Origin: an uncultured Lachnospiraceae bacterium
GTDB lineage: Bacteria; Bacillota; Clostridia; Lachnospirales; Lachnospiraceae
Direction: 5' to 3'
NCBI GenBank assembly: GCA_910584695.1
Contig: CAJUBR010000031.1
Location: 1 to 31,572, forward strand
Length of the DNA: 31,572 bases
Both the position numbers and the translations under genes were made by a program. This document shows, in pieces, positions 13,908 to 22,470 of the stretch (its first letter is position 1; each line of letters starts with the position of its first letter). Under the pieces are notes generated by a model. That model had not been told where the DNA came from. It was given only the letters and a program-made list of their open reading frames with translations, and did no database searches.

Positions 13908-15203
13908 TCAGCCTTCCAGCCATATTTCTGCAATAAATGTATTGTTTTCCTCTCTGAATTCAACTGTCCCTCTATACTTTTCCGCAACTTTCCGTATTGA
14001 CATAATCCCAAAACCATGCACTGATTTGTCCTCTTTTTTTGTTTCTAGATTTGGATTTCCTGCCAGAACAGATTCTGCAATACTATTTTTTACTATAATA
14101 TATGTAAATGTTTTTCTTGTTCCCATAATGAACTCTATTTCCGGCGAATCTGCCCCCTTACAGCCGCTTATGGCATTGTCCAACACATTAGACAGCAATA
14201 TGCTTACATCCATCTCATTCACATCATTCAGTCGTGAATCAATCATACATTTTACTTCAATATTATTTTTCACACAGGCAGCAATCTTGTTATTTATGAC
14301 CGCATCGATCACCACACTTCCAGTATCTATTCCGTCGGTCGCCCGGTTTACCTTTTCATCAACGATTCTTTCAATGTACTCCTTTGCTTCTGCTGTCCTG
14401 CCGGATGAAATAAGCTCTGCTGCAGCCATAAGATAGTGGCGTATATCATGCCGAAGTGCCCGCATCTCCATATAACGTTCCCTTGCCTCGTCGACAAATC
14501 GTTCCTGTGCGGCAAGGTTCATACGGGAAATCTCATACTTCTTTTTCATAGCATTGTCATACTGCATTTTATCCATCACGATATATAACAGGACATTCAG
14601 GATGGCAAGCATAATACTTGCGAGAAAATACAATGGTATGTCATCATTTTTTACAGGAATCCTCCAAAGTGGATAACCAATCAGAAATGTAGTGACAAAA
14701 CAAGACAATTGAAGGATCCATTGAAAGCTGCTAAGGGAATACCTGCCGCGCTTCCATATATGTATGAGAAATTCACACACAAAAAAGAAAGCCAGTTTTG
14801 TAAAAATAAGCAAGGGAACCCGCAGCCTTCCTCCCGGTTGGATAACCTCCTTAGTAAAAACTCCAGTCAATACACAAAATGCATTAATGGCAATTAAATT
14901 GATTGGCAAAAGAGTAATATTGGGAACAATTGAAATCAATATTTTTTCATAAATTTTCCCTTCATGAAATATCGTGACATATCCAAAGGTTGCCAGTAGA
15001 AGAAGTACCAGAGATACCGTTTCATATCCGCTGCGCTGACTGAGCAGAATATTATCTGCCGAAAGAATGATAAAAAATACCGCTGTCTTCAACCATACCA
15101 TTTTCGGATTCTTAAAACTAAAGAATCTGTTGCATAGTCTCACAACAATATAGCTCTCTGAAAGTGAAGCGATTATTTCAAACATATTATTCATAAAAGC
15201 CAT
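13908..15203 (-). CDS. GHKL sensor histidine kinase, AgrC/ComD-like
   Basis: 431 residues. Six or seven hydrophobic segments fill residues 1-210. The dimerisation helix carries LRHDIRHYL with His252 as the predicted phosphorylation site. The ATPase domain is of the GHKL type (HATPase_c_5): N-box NVLDNAI (339-345) and G-box HGFGI (396-400). The usual D-box is reduced, as in the HPK10 family. The start codon abuts the regulator stop (TAAATG), so the two are translationally coupled. Family members usually sense secreted peptides; there is no agrB or agrD nearby, so the ligand is unknown. Confidence 0.9.
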   Translation of the reverse strand: MAFMNNMFEIIASLSESYIVVRLCNRFFSFKNPKMVWLKTAVFFIILSADNILLSQRSGYETVSLVLLLLATFGYVTIFHEGKIYEKILISIVPNITLLPINLIAINAFCVLTGVFTKEVIQPGGRLRVPLLIFTKLAFFFVCEFLIHIWKRGRYSLSSFQWILQLSCFVTTFLIGYPLWRIPVKNDDIPLYFLASIMLAILNVLLYIVMDKMQYDNAMKKKYEISRMNLAAQERFVDEARERYMEMRALRHDIRHYLMAAAELISSGRTAEAKEYIERIVDEKVNRATDGIDTGSVVIDAVINNKIAACVKNNIEVKCMIDSRLNDVNEMDVSILLSNVLDNAISGCKGADSPEIEFIMGTRKTFTYIIVKNSIAESVLAGNPNLETKKEDKSVHGFGIMSIRKVAEKYRGTVEFREENNTFIAEIWLEG

Positions 15204-15911
15204 TTACAGCCCACCTTTGATATAATTTCTAAATTTATTTCTTACCTCATCCAGCCGGTAACGGCTTAACAGAATTTCGGTCTTATCATCGAGGATAACC
15301 TGCCCTTTTTCTATTGAATAGATATACCTGCAGTTTACGAGATAACTTTTGTGAACACGAATAAAATCGAATGGTACCAGCTGCTTTTCTAAATCCGAAA
15401 GACTTCCATAACACTCTAAGTCTTCACTACCCTCCACACAGACATGAAGCCAGTGCCCGTATACTTCAATATATTCAATATTACTAACATCAAGAAAAAC
15501 TTCCCCTGTCTTTGTCTGAAACGGAAATCTTTTTCCTGCATTGCGTTTTGAAATTGTTTTTTCCAAAGCACTTAACACCTCTGAAATCTCGTTTTCCAAA
15601 TGCGTTTTCCTGATAAACCGGAAAGGCCGGAATTTAATAGAAGAATACACCAGTTCATCATGCAGGGTTACAAAAACAATCAATGTTTCTTCCAGTCCGT
15701 TTATTTGACCTGCGATATCAAAACCGGACATGCCCGGCATATCAATGTCGAGAAAAACTGCATCATATTGCTGACTTCCGGAAACAAGTGCTGTTCCGTC
15801 ATGAAAAACAGAAATGACCGGTCTGACATTCCGTGCCTTAAGACCATTCTCTACCAACACCTTTAATTTTTCTGCAAACTCTATATCATCATCACAAATA
15901 GCTATCTGCAC
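15204..15911 (-). CDS. LytTR response regulator, AgrA-like
   Basis: 235 residues, GTG start behind AAGGAGGAG. The receiver domain has ICDDD (5-9), VFLDIDMPGM with the phospho-acceptor Asp55, and a degenerate switch region (IVFVTLHDE). The C-terminal LytTR DNA-binding domain (about 128-230) shows VSNIEYIEVYGHWLHV and FIRVHKSYLVNCRYI. First gene of the two-gene operon with the kinase. LytTR proteins bind paired direct repeats; no such pair was identified here. Confidence 0.92.
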   Translation of the reverse strand: MQIAICDDDIEFAEKLKVLVENGLKARNVRPVISVFHDGTALVSGSQQYDAVFLDIDMPGMSGFDIAGQINGLEETLIVFVTLHDELVYSSIKFRPFRFIRKTHLENEISEVLSALEKTISKRNAGKRFPFQTKTGEVFLDVSNIEYIEVYGHWLHVCVEGSEDLECYGSLSDLEKQLVPFDFIRVHKSYLVNCRYIYSIEKGQVILDDKTEILLSRYRLDEVRNKFRNYIKGGL

Positions 15912-16024
15912 TATAATCTCCTCCTTACATTACATTATGCGGCATTCATAACAACACCTTTTTTTCTTTTGAAAGAGTTCAGACATATGCTGAAATATTT
16001 ATAATCGTTCACGCAGATTACGTT

Positions 16025-16456
16025 TTATAAAAAATCTCCCAACATATCAATTCCCATTCCCACTAGCATAAAATCACGCATAATCGTAAACAGCGTAATA
16101 ATAATTAAATATCCATATATCAGCTTTCCCTTTTGGTAATAGTAATATTTACCATCCTTTTTTACTATTGTAACAATCGCACCGATCTCATAATACAGAA
16201 TTAAAATCATCCCTAAAAGAACTGCCGGATTATAGTAAAGTGAAGATATAATATTCCCATGCAATAATTCAAAGAATGCTCTGGTCCCTCCGCATCCGGG
16301 ACAATATATATGAAATAATTCATGAAATACACATGGAAGTGACGGAAGGATACCATAACGCTGCAAAAGTAAAACAACAAGCATAAATAAAACAGCCCCA
16401 CCGGACACAACATTGACTATAATAAAATCTCTTAAAAATTCCTTTTGTTTTATCAT
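16025..16456 (-). CDS. DUF2752 membrane protein
   Basis: 143 residues with three or four membrane segments. The DUF2752 signature YCPGCGGTRAFFELLHGN (51-68) is followed by SLYYNPAVLLGM, the most conserved part of the family. Function is unknown; the family often sits beside TM2 or DUF4190 proteins, and here the divergent neighbour is a DUF4190 protein. The ribosome binding site (AGAGAAGAAG) is mediocre. Confidence 0.88.
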   Translation of the reverse strand: MIKQKEFLRDFIIVNVVSGGAVLFMLVVLLLQRYGILPSLPCVFHELFHIYCPGCGGTRAFFELLHGNIISSLYYNPAVLLGMILILYYEIGAIVTIVKKDGKYYYYQKGKLIYGYLIIITLFTIMRDFMLVGMGIDMLGDFL

Positions 16457-16577
16457 TCTTCTTCTCTCTGGTCCAAATTTTCATTTTCTTCAAAATGTTT
16501 TTCCATTTTAACACAAACATAAACATATTTCTACAGGAAAAATCTGAACAAAAGTTTCCTTTATTTAAAGTTTTCTC

Positions 16578-16607
16578 TTTACAGACATAACCATTCAATG
16601 CTATATT
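16578..16607 (+). promoter_or_regulatory. Promoter of the DUF4190 gene
   Basis: TTTACA (16578-16583), an 18-bp spacer, and TATATT (16602-16607), 38 bp before the ATG at 16646. Confidence 0.45.
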
Positions 16608-16645
16608 ACATATTAATAATATATCATAAGAGAAGGAGAATACTT

Positions 16646-17293
16646 ATGGAAGAAAATAACAAAACGAATGAAAATTCCACCGCTGCAATCAAAACCTCCG
16701 ATTCAGAAACAACAACTGCAACACCGACTGGCAGTCAGCCGGTTTCAGCTTTCGGTCAACCCGCTTCTGATACAGCGAACCAGACTTCAGCTTTCGGTCA
16801 GTCTGCTTCTGATACGACGAACCAGACTTCAGCTTTTGGTCAGCCTGCTTCTAATACAGCGAATCAGGCTTCGGCTTTTGGCACTCCAACTACCAATACA
16901 CATGATGCTTCTTCAACAGCTTCAACTACCAATACTCCTGCCACTTCTTACTACACAGGTTCAGGCAGCAATACTTCTGCCAATACAAATTCATATTCTT
17001 ACAATGATACCATTGTAACTACAACAGACACAACCTCTACAGGATTTGGAATTGCATCTCTTGTAATGGGAATCATTAGTATTGTCACAAGCTGCTGCTG
17101 TGGTTCAGGTATTATATTCAGTATTCTGGGCATCATTTTTGGTTGTATCCAACAAAAAGATGCTTTTGGAAAGAAACCTGGTACTGCAATTGCAGGTATT
17201 ATTACTTCATGCGTAGGTATCGTATTCTGCATTATCGCACTTTGTTACTATTTATTAGTGGGTGCCGCTGCATCAGCACCTGATTATTTCTAA
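16646..17293 (+). CDS. DUF4190-type membrane protein with repeated N-terminus
   Basis: 215 residues from the ATG at 16646, behind AAGGAG; a longer frame begins at 16598 without a site. Residues 1-130 are Ser/Thr/Asn/Gln-rich and include three 14-residue repeats of the form SAFGQPASDTANQT. The C-terminal 85 residues hold two membrane segments in the DUF4190 pattern: GFGIASLVMGIISIVTSC, then IIFSILGIIFGCI, a short charged loop (QQKDAFGKKPG) and TAIAGIITSCVGIVFCII. The family has no established function. The low-complexity part is probably an extended cytoplasmic or extracellular tail. Confidence 0.85.
   Translation: MEENNKTNENSTAAIKTSDSETTTATPTGSQPVSAFGQPASDTANQTSAFGQSASDTTNQTSAFGQPASNTANQASAFGTPTTNTHDASSTASTTNTPATSYYTGSGSNTSANTNSYSYNDTIVTTTDTTSTGFGIASLVMGIISIVTSCCCGSGIIFSILGIIFGCIQQKDAFGKKPGTAIAGIITSCVGIVFCIIALCYYLLVGAAASAPDYF
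16745..16884 (+). repeat. Three 42-bp tandem repeats plus a partial copy
   Basis: Units at 16745-16786, 16787-16828 and 16829-16870, followed by a 14-bp partial copy. Each encodes 14 residues beginning SAFGQ. The copies differ by scattered substitutions and keep the reading frame, so copy number could change without a frameshift. Confidence 0.85.
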
Positions 17294-17325
17294 AGAATAT
17301 TATACAAGTATCATATCGGAACACC

Positions 17326-17372
17326 AAAAAGGGCGGTCACACCAATATTATATTGATGTAACTGCCCTTTTT
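17326..17372. terminator. Bidirectional terminator between the DUF4190 gene and cadA
   Basis: AAAAAGGGCGGT and ACTGCCCTTTTT pair over 12 bp with one G-U. The interior has a smaller CAATA/TATTG stem. T runs flank the stem on both strands, so it can serve both convergent genes. Confidence 0.85.
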
Positions 17373-17432
17373 ACCTGAAAACAATGCATCAGGCAACTAT
17401 ACTATGCTAATCATCAACCTGCACGTTCACGA

Positions 17433-19766
17433 TCACTTCTCAGAAAAATCATGCTTATACACCCTGATAGAATTACAAACTGCCAACAATGCAACACCAA
17501 CATCTGCAAATACCGCCATCCACATAGAAGAAAATCCAGCGGCAATCAAAATCAACACCAGCACCTTAATTCCCAGTGCCAAAAGGATATTTTCTATCAC
17601 AATCTGTCTGGTGTATTTTGCAATAGATACTGCCTTCGCAAGCTTACCGATTTCGTCTGTCATCAGCACCATATCTGCCGCTTCAATCGCCGCATCCTGC
17701 CCTACACCTCCCATAGCAATCCCAACATCAACTCTGGCAAGAACCGGTGCATCATTAATCCCATCCCCGACATAAGCAGTCTTTGCATCAGGATTTTCCT
17801 CATAAATCTGCTCGATTTTTCCAAGCTTGTCACCAGGCAGCAGTTCCCCAAACGCAGTTTCAATCCCAACTTCCTCTGCCACCTCTTTCACCAATGCATT
17901 ACTGTCTCCGGAAAGCAATACCGTATGAGTTATCCCCTGTACGGCAAGTGCCCTAAGCCCCTCTTTTGTATCCTCCTTTAGTTCATCCGAAATAACAGCC
18001 GTTCCAATAAAAGTATTTTCAAATGCTCCGTATATAATCGTAGCAGGACTTATTTCCCGCTTATATTCAATTCCGTATTTTTCCATCATCTTTTCATTTC
18101 CAGCCAGAATCCTGCCATATACGGTATCTACACAAAGTCCATATCCGGCAATCTCCTCAAAAGATATGATCATTTCTGTGGACACTTCTTTCTTGCATGC
18201 CGCAAGAATTGATCTCCCAATCGGATGATTACTCTTTAATTCCGCAAGTGCTAAAAAATACAAAAGAATTTGTTCGGTTTCCATATTTAAGAAATCTTTA
18301 CTGTGATCTGCCTGTTTTTCACTTATTTGAGCTACCGCACCACGAATCCGCTTCTCATCTGCACAAAGCCTGCTTACATAAAAATTTCCTTTAGTTAAAG
18401 TTCCTGTTTTGTCAAACGCAATAACCGAAACATCTGCCAGTGCCTCTAAATAGTTTCCGCCTTTCACCAAAATACCATTTTTAGAAGCAACTCCAATTCC
18501 CCCAAAGAATCCAAGCGGAACCGAAATAACAAGTGCACACGGGCAGGATACTACCAAAAATGAAAGTGCACGGTAAATCCATGCAGACCACTCTCCCCCG
18601 CCTACCATTGGTGGCACTACTGCCAGGAATAATGCCAAAAAACAGACAATTGGTGTATAAATTCTGGCAAACTTCGTAATGAACTGCTCCGTATGGGATT
18701 TCTTATCAGCCGCATTTTCCACCATATCCATAATCCGTGAAACGGTGGAATCCCCAAAAGTTTTTTGTACCCTAATCCGAATATATCCCGTTACATTAAT
18801 AGAGCCGCTAAGTATACTGTCTCCCGGCACTGCGTCTACCGGTTTTGTCTCTCCGGTAAGTGCCGCCATATCAAGAGACGTATTCCCTTCTACCAGTTCC
18901 CCGTCAAGCGGAACTCGTTCCCCTGCTTTTACCTCAATGATATCACCTACCGCTACGGCAGCGGGATCCTTTTTTACAATATTCCCATCTGCCAGTACAA
19001 TATTTGCAAAATCGGGTTTAATATTCACCAATGCTTCAATGGAACCTCTTGCCTGGTCCACCGCTTTATCCTGAAAATATTCACCGATTTTATAAAATAT
19101 CATAACTGCTACCGCCTCTGGATACTCTCCTATCAAAAGAGCACCAATCGTTGCAACAGACATCAGGAAAAATTCGTCGAATATCTGACCCTTACAAATA
19201 TGTTTTACGGACTGCCACAATACATCATAGCCAATCAAAATATATGCAATGACAAATGCAGATATATATATCCCAGCTGTCACCAAATCTAACTTCTCCA
19301 AAATAAGTGCTACAATAAATATAGCGGTACCGGCAATAATAAAAATATTATTTAACCTTGCAAAACCAACATTTTCATGATGATGTCCGTGATGATGTTG
19401 CTGTTCTTTATTGCTGTCACAATGATCCTGGTCGTGATGATGTCCACATCCACCTTCCTCATTACAATGATCGTGATGATGCTTTTTACTGCAACACCCT
19501 TCATGATGATCTTGCTGCTGTTCTTCCCTGTATGCATCTCTTTGTTCAAACGGTACAATTTTTACATGATTTTCAATTTCCTGTACAATCTCTGTAATCT
19601 CCTCCAGCAGGCGGTCTGTCATCTCACCTTTAGGCTCTACAATTAATTTCTTTTTCATAAAAACAACATTTACGGATTTTATGTCCTTATGCTTACGAAT
19701 TCCCGTTTCCATCCTGGCTGCACAGTTAGCACATCCAAGCCCTTGCAGATAATAAATATATTCCAT
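17433..19766 (-). CDS. cadA: P1B-type Zn/Cd/Pb-exporting ATPase
   Basis: 777 residues. An N-terminal heavy-metal-associated domain has GLGCANCAAR (metal-binding Cys12 and Cys15). A His/Cys-rich stretch (about 87-130) with HHHDHCNEEGGCGHHH and HHHGHHH follows. The ATPase core has TGET (304-307), the metal-path CPC in SCPCALVIS (408-410), DKTGTLTKG with phosphorylated Asp452, and GDGINDAP. The last membrane helix carries MAVFADVGVALL, the Asp signature of the PIB-2 (Zn/Cd/Pb) subgroup. Fifteen base pairs downstream of the ArsR-type regulator, so one operon exports toxic divalent metals across the cytoplasmic membrane. Confidence 0.95.
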   Translation of the reverse strand: MEYIYYLQGLGCANCAARMETGIRKHKDIKSVNVVFMKKKLIVEPKGEMTDRLLEEITEIVQEIENHVKIVPFEQRDAYREEQQQDHHEGCCSKKHHHDHCNEEGGCGHHHDQDHCDSNKEQQHHHGHHHENVGFARLNNIFIIAGTAIFIVALILEKLDLVTAGIYISAFVIAYILIGYDVLWQSVKHICKGQIFDEFFLMSVATIGALLIGEYPEAVAVMIFYKIGEYFQDKAVDQARGSIEALVNIKPDFANIVLADGNIVKKDPAAVAVGDIIEVKAGERVPLDGELVEGNTSLDMAALTGETKPVDAVPGDSILSGSINVTGYIRIRVQKTFGDSTVSRIMDMVENAADKKSHTEQFITKFARIYTPIVCFLALFLAVVPPMVGGGEWSAWIYRALSFLVVSCPCALVISVPLGFFGGIGVASKNGILVKGGNYLEALADVSVIAFDKTGTLTKGNFYVSRLCADEKRIRGAVAQISEKQADHSKDFLNMETEQILLYFLALAELKSNHPIGRSILAACKKEVSTEMIISFEEIAGYGLCVDTVYGRILAGNEKMMEKYGIEYKREISPATIIYGAFENTFIGTAVISDELKEDTKEGLRALAVQGITHTVLLSGDSNALVKEVAEEVGIETAFGELLPGDKLGKIEQIYEENPDAKTAYVGDGINDAPVLARVDVGIAMGGVGQDAAIEAADMVLMTDEIGKLAKAVSIAKYTRQIVIENILLALGIKVLVLILIAAGFSSMWMAVFADVGVALLAVCNSIRVYKHDFSEK

Positions 19767-19781
19767 ACTTTTCCCTTCTTT

Positions 19782-20141
19782 CTACTCACTAATATGTTCC
19801 AGTCCCTGTTCAAAAATATGTTTGATATGCTCATCATCCAATGAATAGTAAACTACTTTGCCTTCTTTTCGGTTTTTTACCAGTTTTGCTGATTTTAATA
19901 CACGTAACTGATGGGAAATCGACGACTGAGTCATTCCCAATAAAATCGAAATATCGCACACACACATCTCACTTTCAAACAGTGCACATAAAATGCGTGC
20001 CCTTGTAGTATCACCAAATACCTTAAAAAGCTCCGCCAAATCATAAAGCATCTCTTCATCGGGCATCTTTTTTCTTACTTCTCTCACAACCTCCTGATGA
20101 ATTGCATTACATTCACAAGTCTCTGCATGTTTATTGTCCAT
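19782..20141 (-). CDS. cadC: ArsR/SmtB-family metal-sensing repressor, CadC-like
   Basis: 119 residues from the ATG at 20141, with GGGAGG about 7 nt upstream; an in-frame ATG at 20156 overlaps that site. Winged helix: DTTRARILCALFESEMCVCDISILLGMTQSSISHQLRVLKSAKLV. The CVCD pair plus an N-terminal TCECN match the alpha-3N thiolate site of CadC (Cd/Pb). The C-terminal helix DDEHIKHIFEQGLEH also has the Asp/His pattern of the alpha-5 zinc site. It should repress its own operon until metal binds; the matching operator is present upstream. Confidence 0.93.
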   Translation of the reverse strand: MDNKHAETCECNAIHQEVVREVRKKMPDEEMLYDLAELFKVFGDTTRARILCALFESEMCVCDISILLGMTQSSISHQLRVLKSAKLVKNRKEGKVVYYSLDDEHIKHIFEQGLEHISE

Positions 20142-20191
20142 CCTATATCCTCCCATTCTCTGCTATCTGTCAATTGAACCTATCCCATTTT

Positions 20192-20225
20192 TATGAACAA
20201 ATATTCATATGAATATTTGTTCATA
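20192..20225. promoter_or_regulatory. 34-bp perfect palindromic operator of the cad operon
   Basis: TATGAACAAATATTCAT joined to its exact reverse complement, 17 + 17 bp with no spacer. It contains two TGAACA-type half-sites as in SmtB/CadC operators. It starts at the -10 box and covers the transcription start, so binding should block initiation. Confidence 0.88.
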
Positions 20226-20253
20226 TATTACCATAAAACATCTCCTCTGTCAA
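20225..20253 (-). promoter_or_regulatory. Promoter of cadC-cadA
   Basis: Minus strand: perfect TTGACA (20253-20248), a 17-bp spacer, and TAATAT (20230-20225). The -10 touches the operator palindrome. Confidence 0.85.
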
Positions 20254-20311
20254 CAACATAATTTTAGCACCTCACTAAAAACTATAAGGAAAACAAAACG
20301 CATCTCTTCTG

Positions 20312-21343
20312 CTATTTTTTATCTTTCACCCCAAACGGAAACAAATCCAGCATATCTTTATTTACATCTTCCATATTAAACTTCGAATCATACTTTTTCA
20401 GCCACTCTTCATAAACACCGTTAAAGTATTCCTTTTGCTTTTGGGCAACAATCTCCTCTTTATTTTTTTTGGTCAAGTCCTGATCATTCGATTTTATCAT
20501 TTTAAAAATATGATAACCATAGTCACTCTCAATTACTGTGCTGACTTCCCCATCAGTCAAAGACAAAATCTTTTCTGCTATGGATTCACCATACTCCTCA
20601 ATCATTTCCGTTTTTCCCATTGTATGGGAAGCTGCATACTGCAAATCATATTTTTCTACAATAGCATCAAATGAGGCATTCTCATCTTGTGCCATGGAGG
20701 ATAATGCTTCATTTGCTTTTTCTAACTGAGTTGCTTTCTTTTCATCCGTGTATTCTTTCACCGTTCCGTCCTTTTTTATACTATAACATTCAAATATCAT
20801 ATCATAAAATGTTGTCATTCTTGCCTCTTCTTCTGATATTTCAAAGTCATAATCTGCAATCGCCTGATGGTAAACCTTCTCTGCAATCATATTTTCTTCT
20901 ATTACCTGCAGCACTAAATCCTTTGTTATTTTAGTCTCTGATATATCTTCTTCTGTTAATCCTTTGTAAAATGCTGTAGCTATATTTTCCGCTTCTGCTT
21001 TTTCACTATCGCTTAATGAGACCTTTAAATGTTCTGCCTGAGCCACCATCACTTTTACCCTGTTAATATCTGCGATCAGATCCTGTATGGTCACTTCTCT
21101 TACTGTGCTTGAGCCATTATCTGTAGTAAGTTCCAAACTCCAGATACCATTTCCATAAGTCTTTTGGTAATCCTCTTCCACTGTCTTTGCGTAAATATAA
21201 AATTCACCGTACGCAATTTCTTTTCCTCCAAACTTATACAAAGCGGTCGACTCGGCTTTCTCTTCTTTTTTTCCGCATGCCGTCAGGGACAATACACATA
21301 ATACACTTAAAACAACTGCCAATAATCGTTTCTTTTTTTGCAT
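20312..21343 (-). CDS. PrsA-like foldase lipoprotein (PpiC-type peptidyl-prolyl isomerase)
   Basis: 343 residues. A lipoprotein signal peptide ends in LSLTAC with Cys23 as the lipid-modified residue. A SurA-N-like helical chaperone region (about 45-190) is followed by a parvulin domain (about 205-295) with FDAIVEKY, KILSLTDGEVSTVIESDYGYHIFKMI. It should act on the outer membrane face to fold secreted proteins. It lies 3 bp after a second PpiC-type gene and in the same direction as mfd. The match in the parvulin core is divergent, so catalytic activity is uncertain. Confidence 0.87.
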   Translation of the reverse strand: MQKKKRLLAVVLSVLCVLSLTACGKKEEKAESTALYKFGGKEIAYGEFYIYAKTVEEDYQKTYGNGIWSLELTTDNGSSTVREVTIQDLIADINRVKVMVAQAEHLKVSLSDSEKAEAENIATAFYKGLTEEDISETKITKDLVLQVIEENMIAEKVYHQAIADYDFEISEEEARMTTFYDMIFECYSIKKDGTVKEYTDEKKATQLEKANEALSSMAQDENASFDAIVEKYDLQYAASHTMGKTEMIEEYGESIAEKILSLTDGEVSTVIESDYGYHIFKMIKSNDQDLTKKNKEEIVAQKQKEYFNGVYEEWLKKYDSKFNMEDVNKDMLDLFPFGVKDKK

Positions 21344-21346
21344 CTG

Positions 21347-22423
21347 TTATTCCTCCACATACTGTACAAAATCATATAAAGACACAGACTTCCACACATT
21401 TCCCGTAATCTCTTCAATCTCTGCTATTCCGGCTTCCTTATACCATTTTGATTTATTTTCTCTAATTGCATCCTTCTCTAAATCCGCTTTGTAATATTCC
21501 AATATCTGGCTCGCCATTTCTTTATTATTAACCTGAATCATCTTAAGAATTGCGTAACCGTTCTCCGTTTCCAGTATCGGGCTATATTCCCCCTCCTTTA
21601 ACTTTTTTGCATAGTCAGAAAACGGTTCTCCGAAACTGTCAGCCAGATTGCTTTCTTCTCCTGAAACTTCTTTCACTCCGTATTGTTCAGCCACTTCTTC
21701 TATATCTGTCCCGCTAATAAGACTCTCGTAAGCTGCTTCTGCATCTTCTTTTCTTTTTGCAATTTCTTCATCAGAAAGCGGAACCGGCACAGAACTGTCC
21801 TTCTCTTTTATATAACTGCCATTCTCATCTGTCTTTATCTTAGGAAACACCAGTAGATAAAGCGTACAATAATTCTGATCCTCTATCTTCACCTCTTTGG
21901 TAACGGTTTCTTCCAAAGCACGTGCAAGATATCTCTGCGTATAGACTTCAATAATACAATCCTGCGTAATCCCCAACTGGCTGAGAATATGTCCGTCCAC
22001 CTCTGCCATATATTCCACAGCATCCGTTCGGACCTGCTTTTCCTCCTCATCTGTCAGGGTAATTCCTTTCTGCTGTGCAACCTTTGCTTCCACCTTATAA
22101 TCCCTAATTACCTGTAGAATCTCATTCTTATAATAATCAGCTACACTGTTCCCATCCTTTGTCGTCGTATTCAGCATATCTGTGGTAATTTTAAGATCCA
22201 TCATATTTTGCAAGATACAAAGATTTACCTCATTCAGATAAACCTCTTCATCACCAACCTTAAAAACAACCTTTTTGGTGGGTGTGTTTCCTGCTTGAAA
22301 AAGTTTCCAAAGCAGGACTGCCAAAATAACCAATCCGGCAATAATAAAACCCACAATGAACAAAATCTTTTTTTTCTTTTTAGCTGAAATAATACTCTCT
22401 TCCTTTGACACGCTTTTCTCCAT
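21347..22423 (-). CDS. Membrane-anchored PpiC-type foldase
   Basis: 358 residues from the ATG at 22423; an in-frame TTG lies three codons upstream, and neither has a strong ribosome binding site. One membrane helix (about 22-44, ILFIVGFIIAGLVILAVLLW) follows a Lys-rich cytoplasmic start, giving an N-in anchor without a lipobox. A helical region runs from 60 to 175. The parvulin-like domain (about 180-300) includes YCTLYLLVFPKI and KKLKEGEYSPILETENGYAILKMI. It differs from its tandem partner in anchoring, so the pair may divide the work between membrane zones. Part of the pth-mfd-foldase operon. Confidence 0.82.
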   Translation of the reverse strand: MEKSVSKEESIISAKKKKKILFIVGFIIAGLVILAVLLWKLFQAGNTPTKKVVFKVGDEEVYLNEVNLCILQNMMDLKITTDMLNTTTKDGNSVADYYKNEILQVIRDYKVEAKVAQQKGITLTDEEEKQVRTDAVEYMAEVDGHILSQLGITQDCIIEVYTQRYLARALEETVTKEVKIEDQNYCTLYLLVFPKIKTDENGSYIKEKDSSVPVPLSDEEIAKRKEDAEAAYESLISGTDIEEVAEQYGVKEVSGEESNLADSFGEPFSDYAKKLKEGEYSPILETENGYAILKMIQVNNKEMASQILEYYKADLEKDAIRENKSKWYKEAGIAEIEEITGNVWKSVSLYDFVQYVEE

Positions 22424-22470
22424 TTTATACAATATTCGTTAGCTGCAAGTAAATTTATTATAATATATTT

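Noticed and set aside
13942..14436. A 164-codon plus-strand frame opposite the histidine kinase
   Set aside because: The kinase has all family motifs in order; the opposite frame has no recognisable domain or start signal.
16745..16870. CRISPR-like array
   Set aside because: The 42-bp units are directly adjacent, in frame and coding, with no spacers. No other spaced repeats were seen in the window.
19352..19646. Open frames on other strands and frames with His/Asp/Met-rich composition
   Set aside because: They are shadows of the His-rich segment of the metal ATPase.
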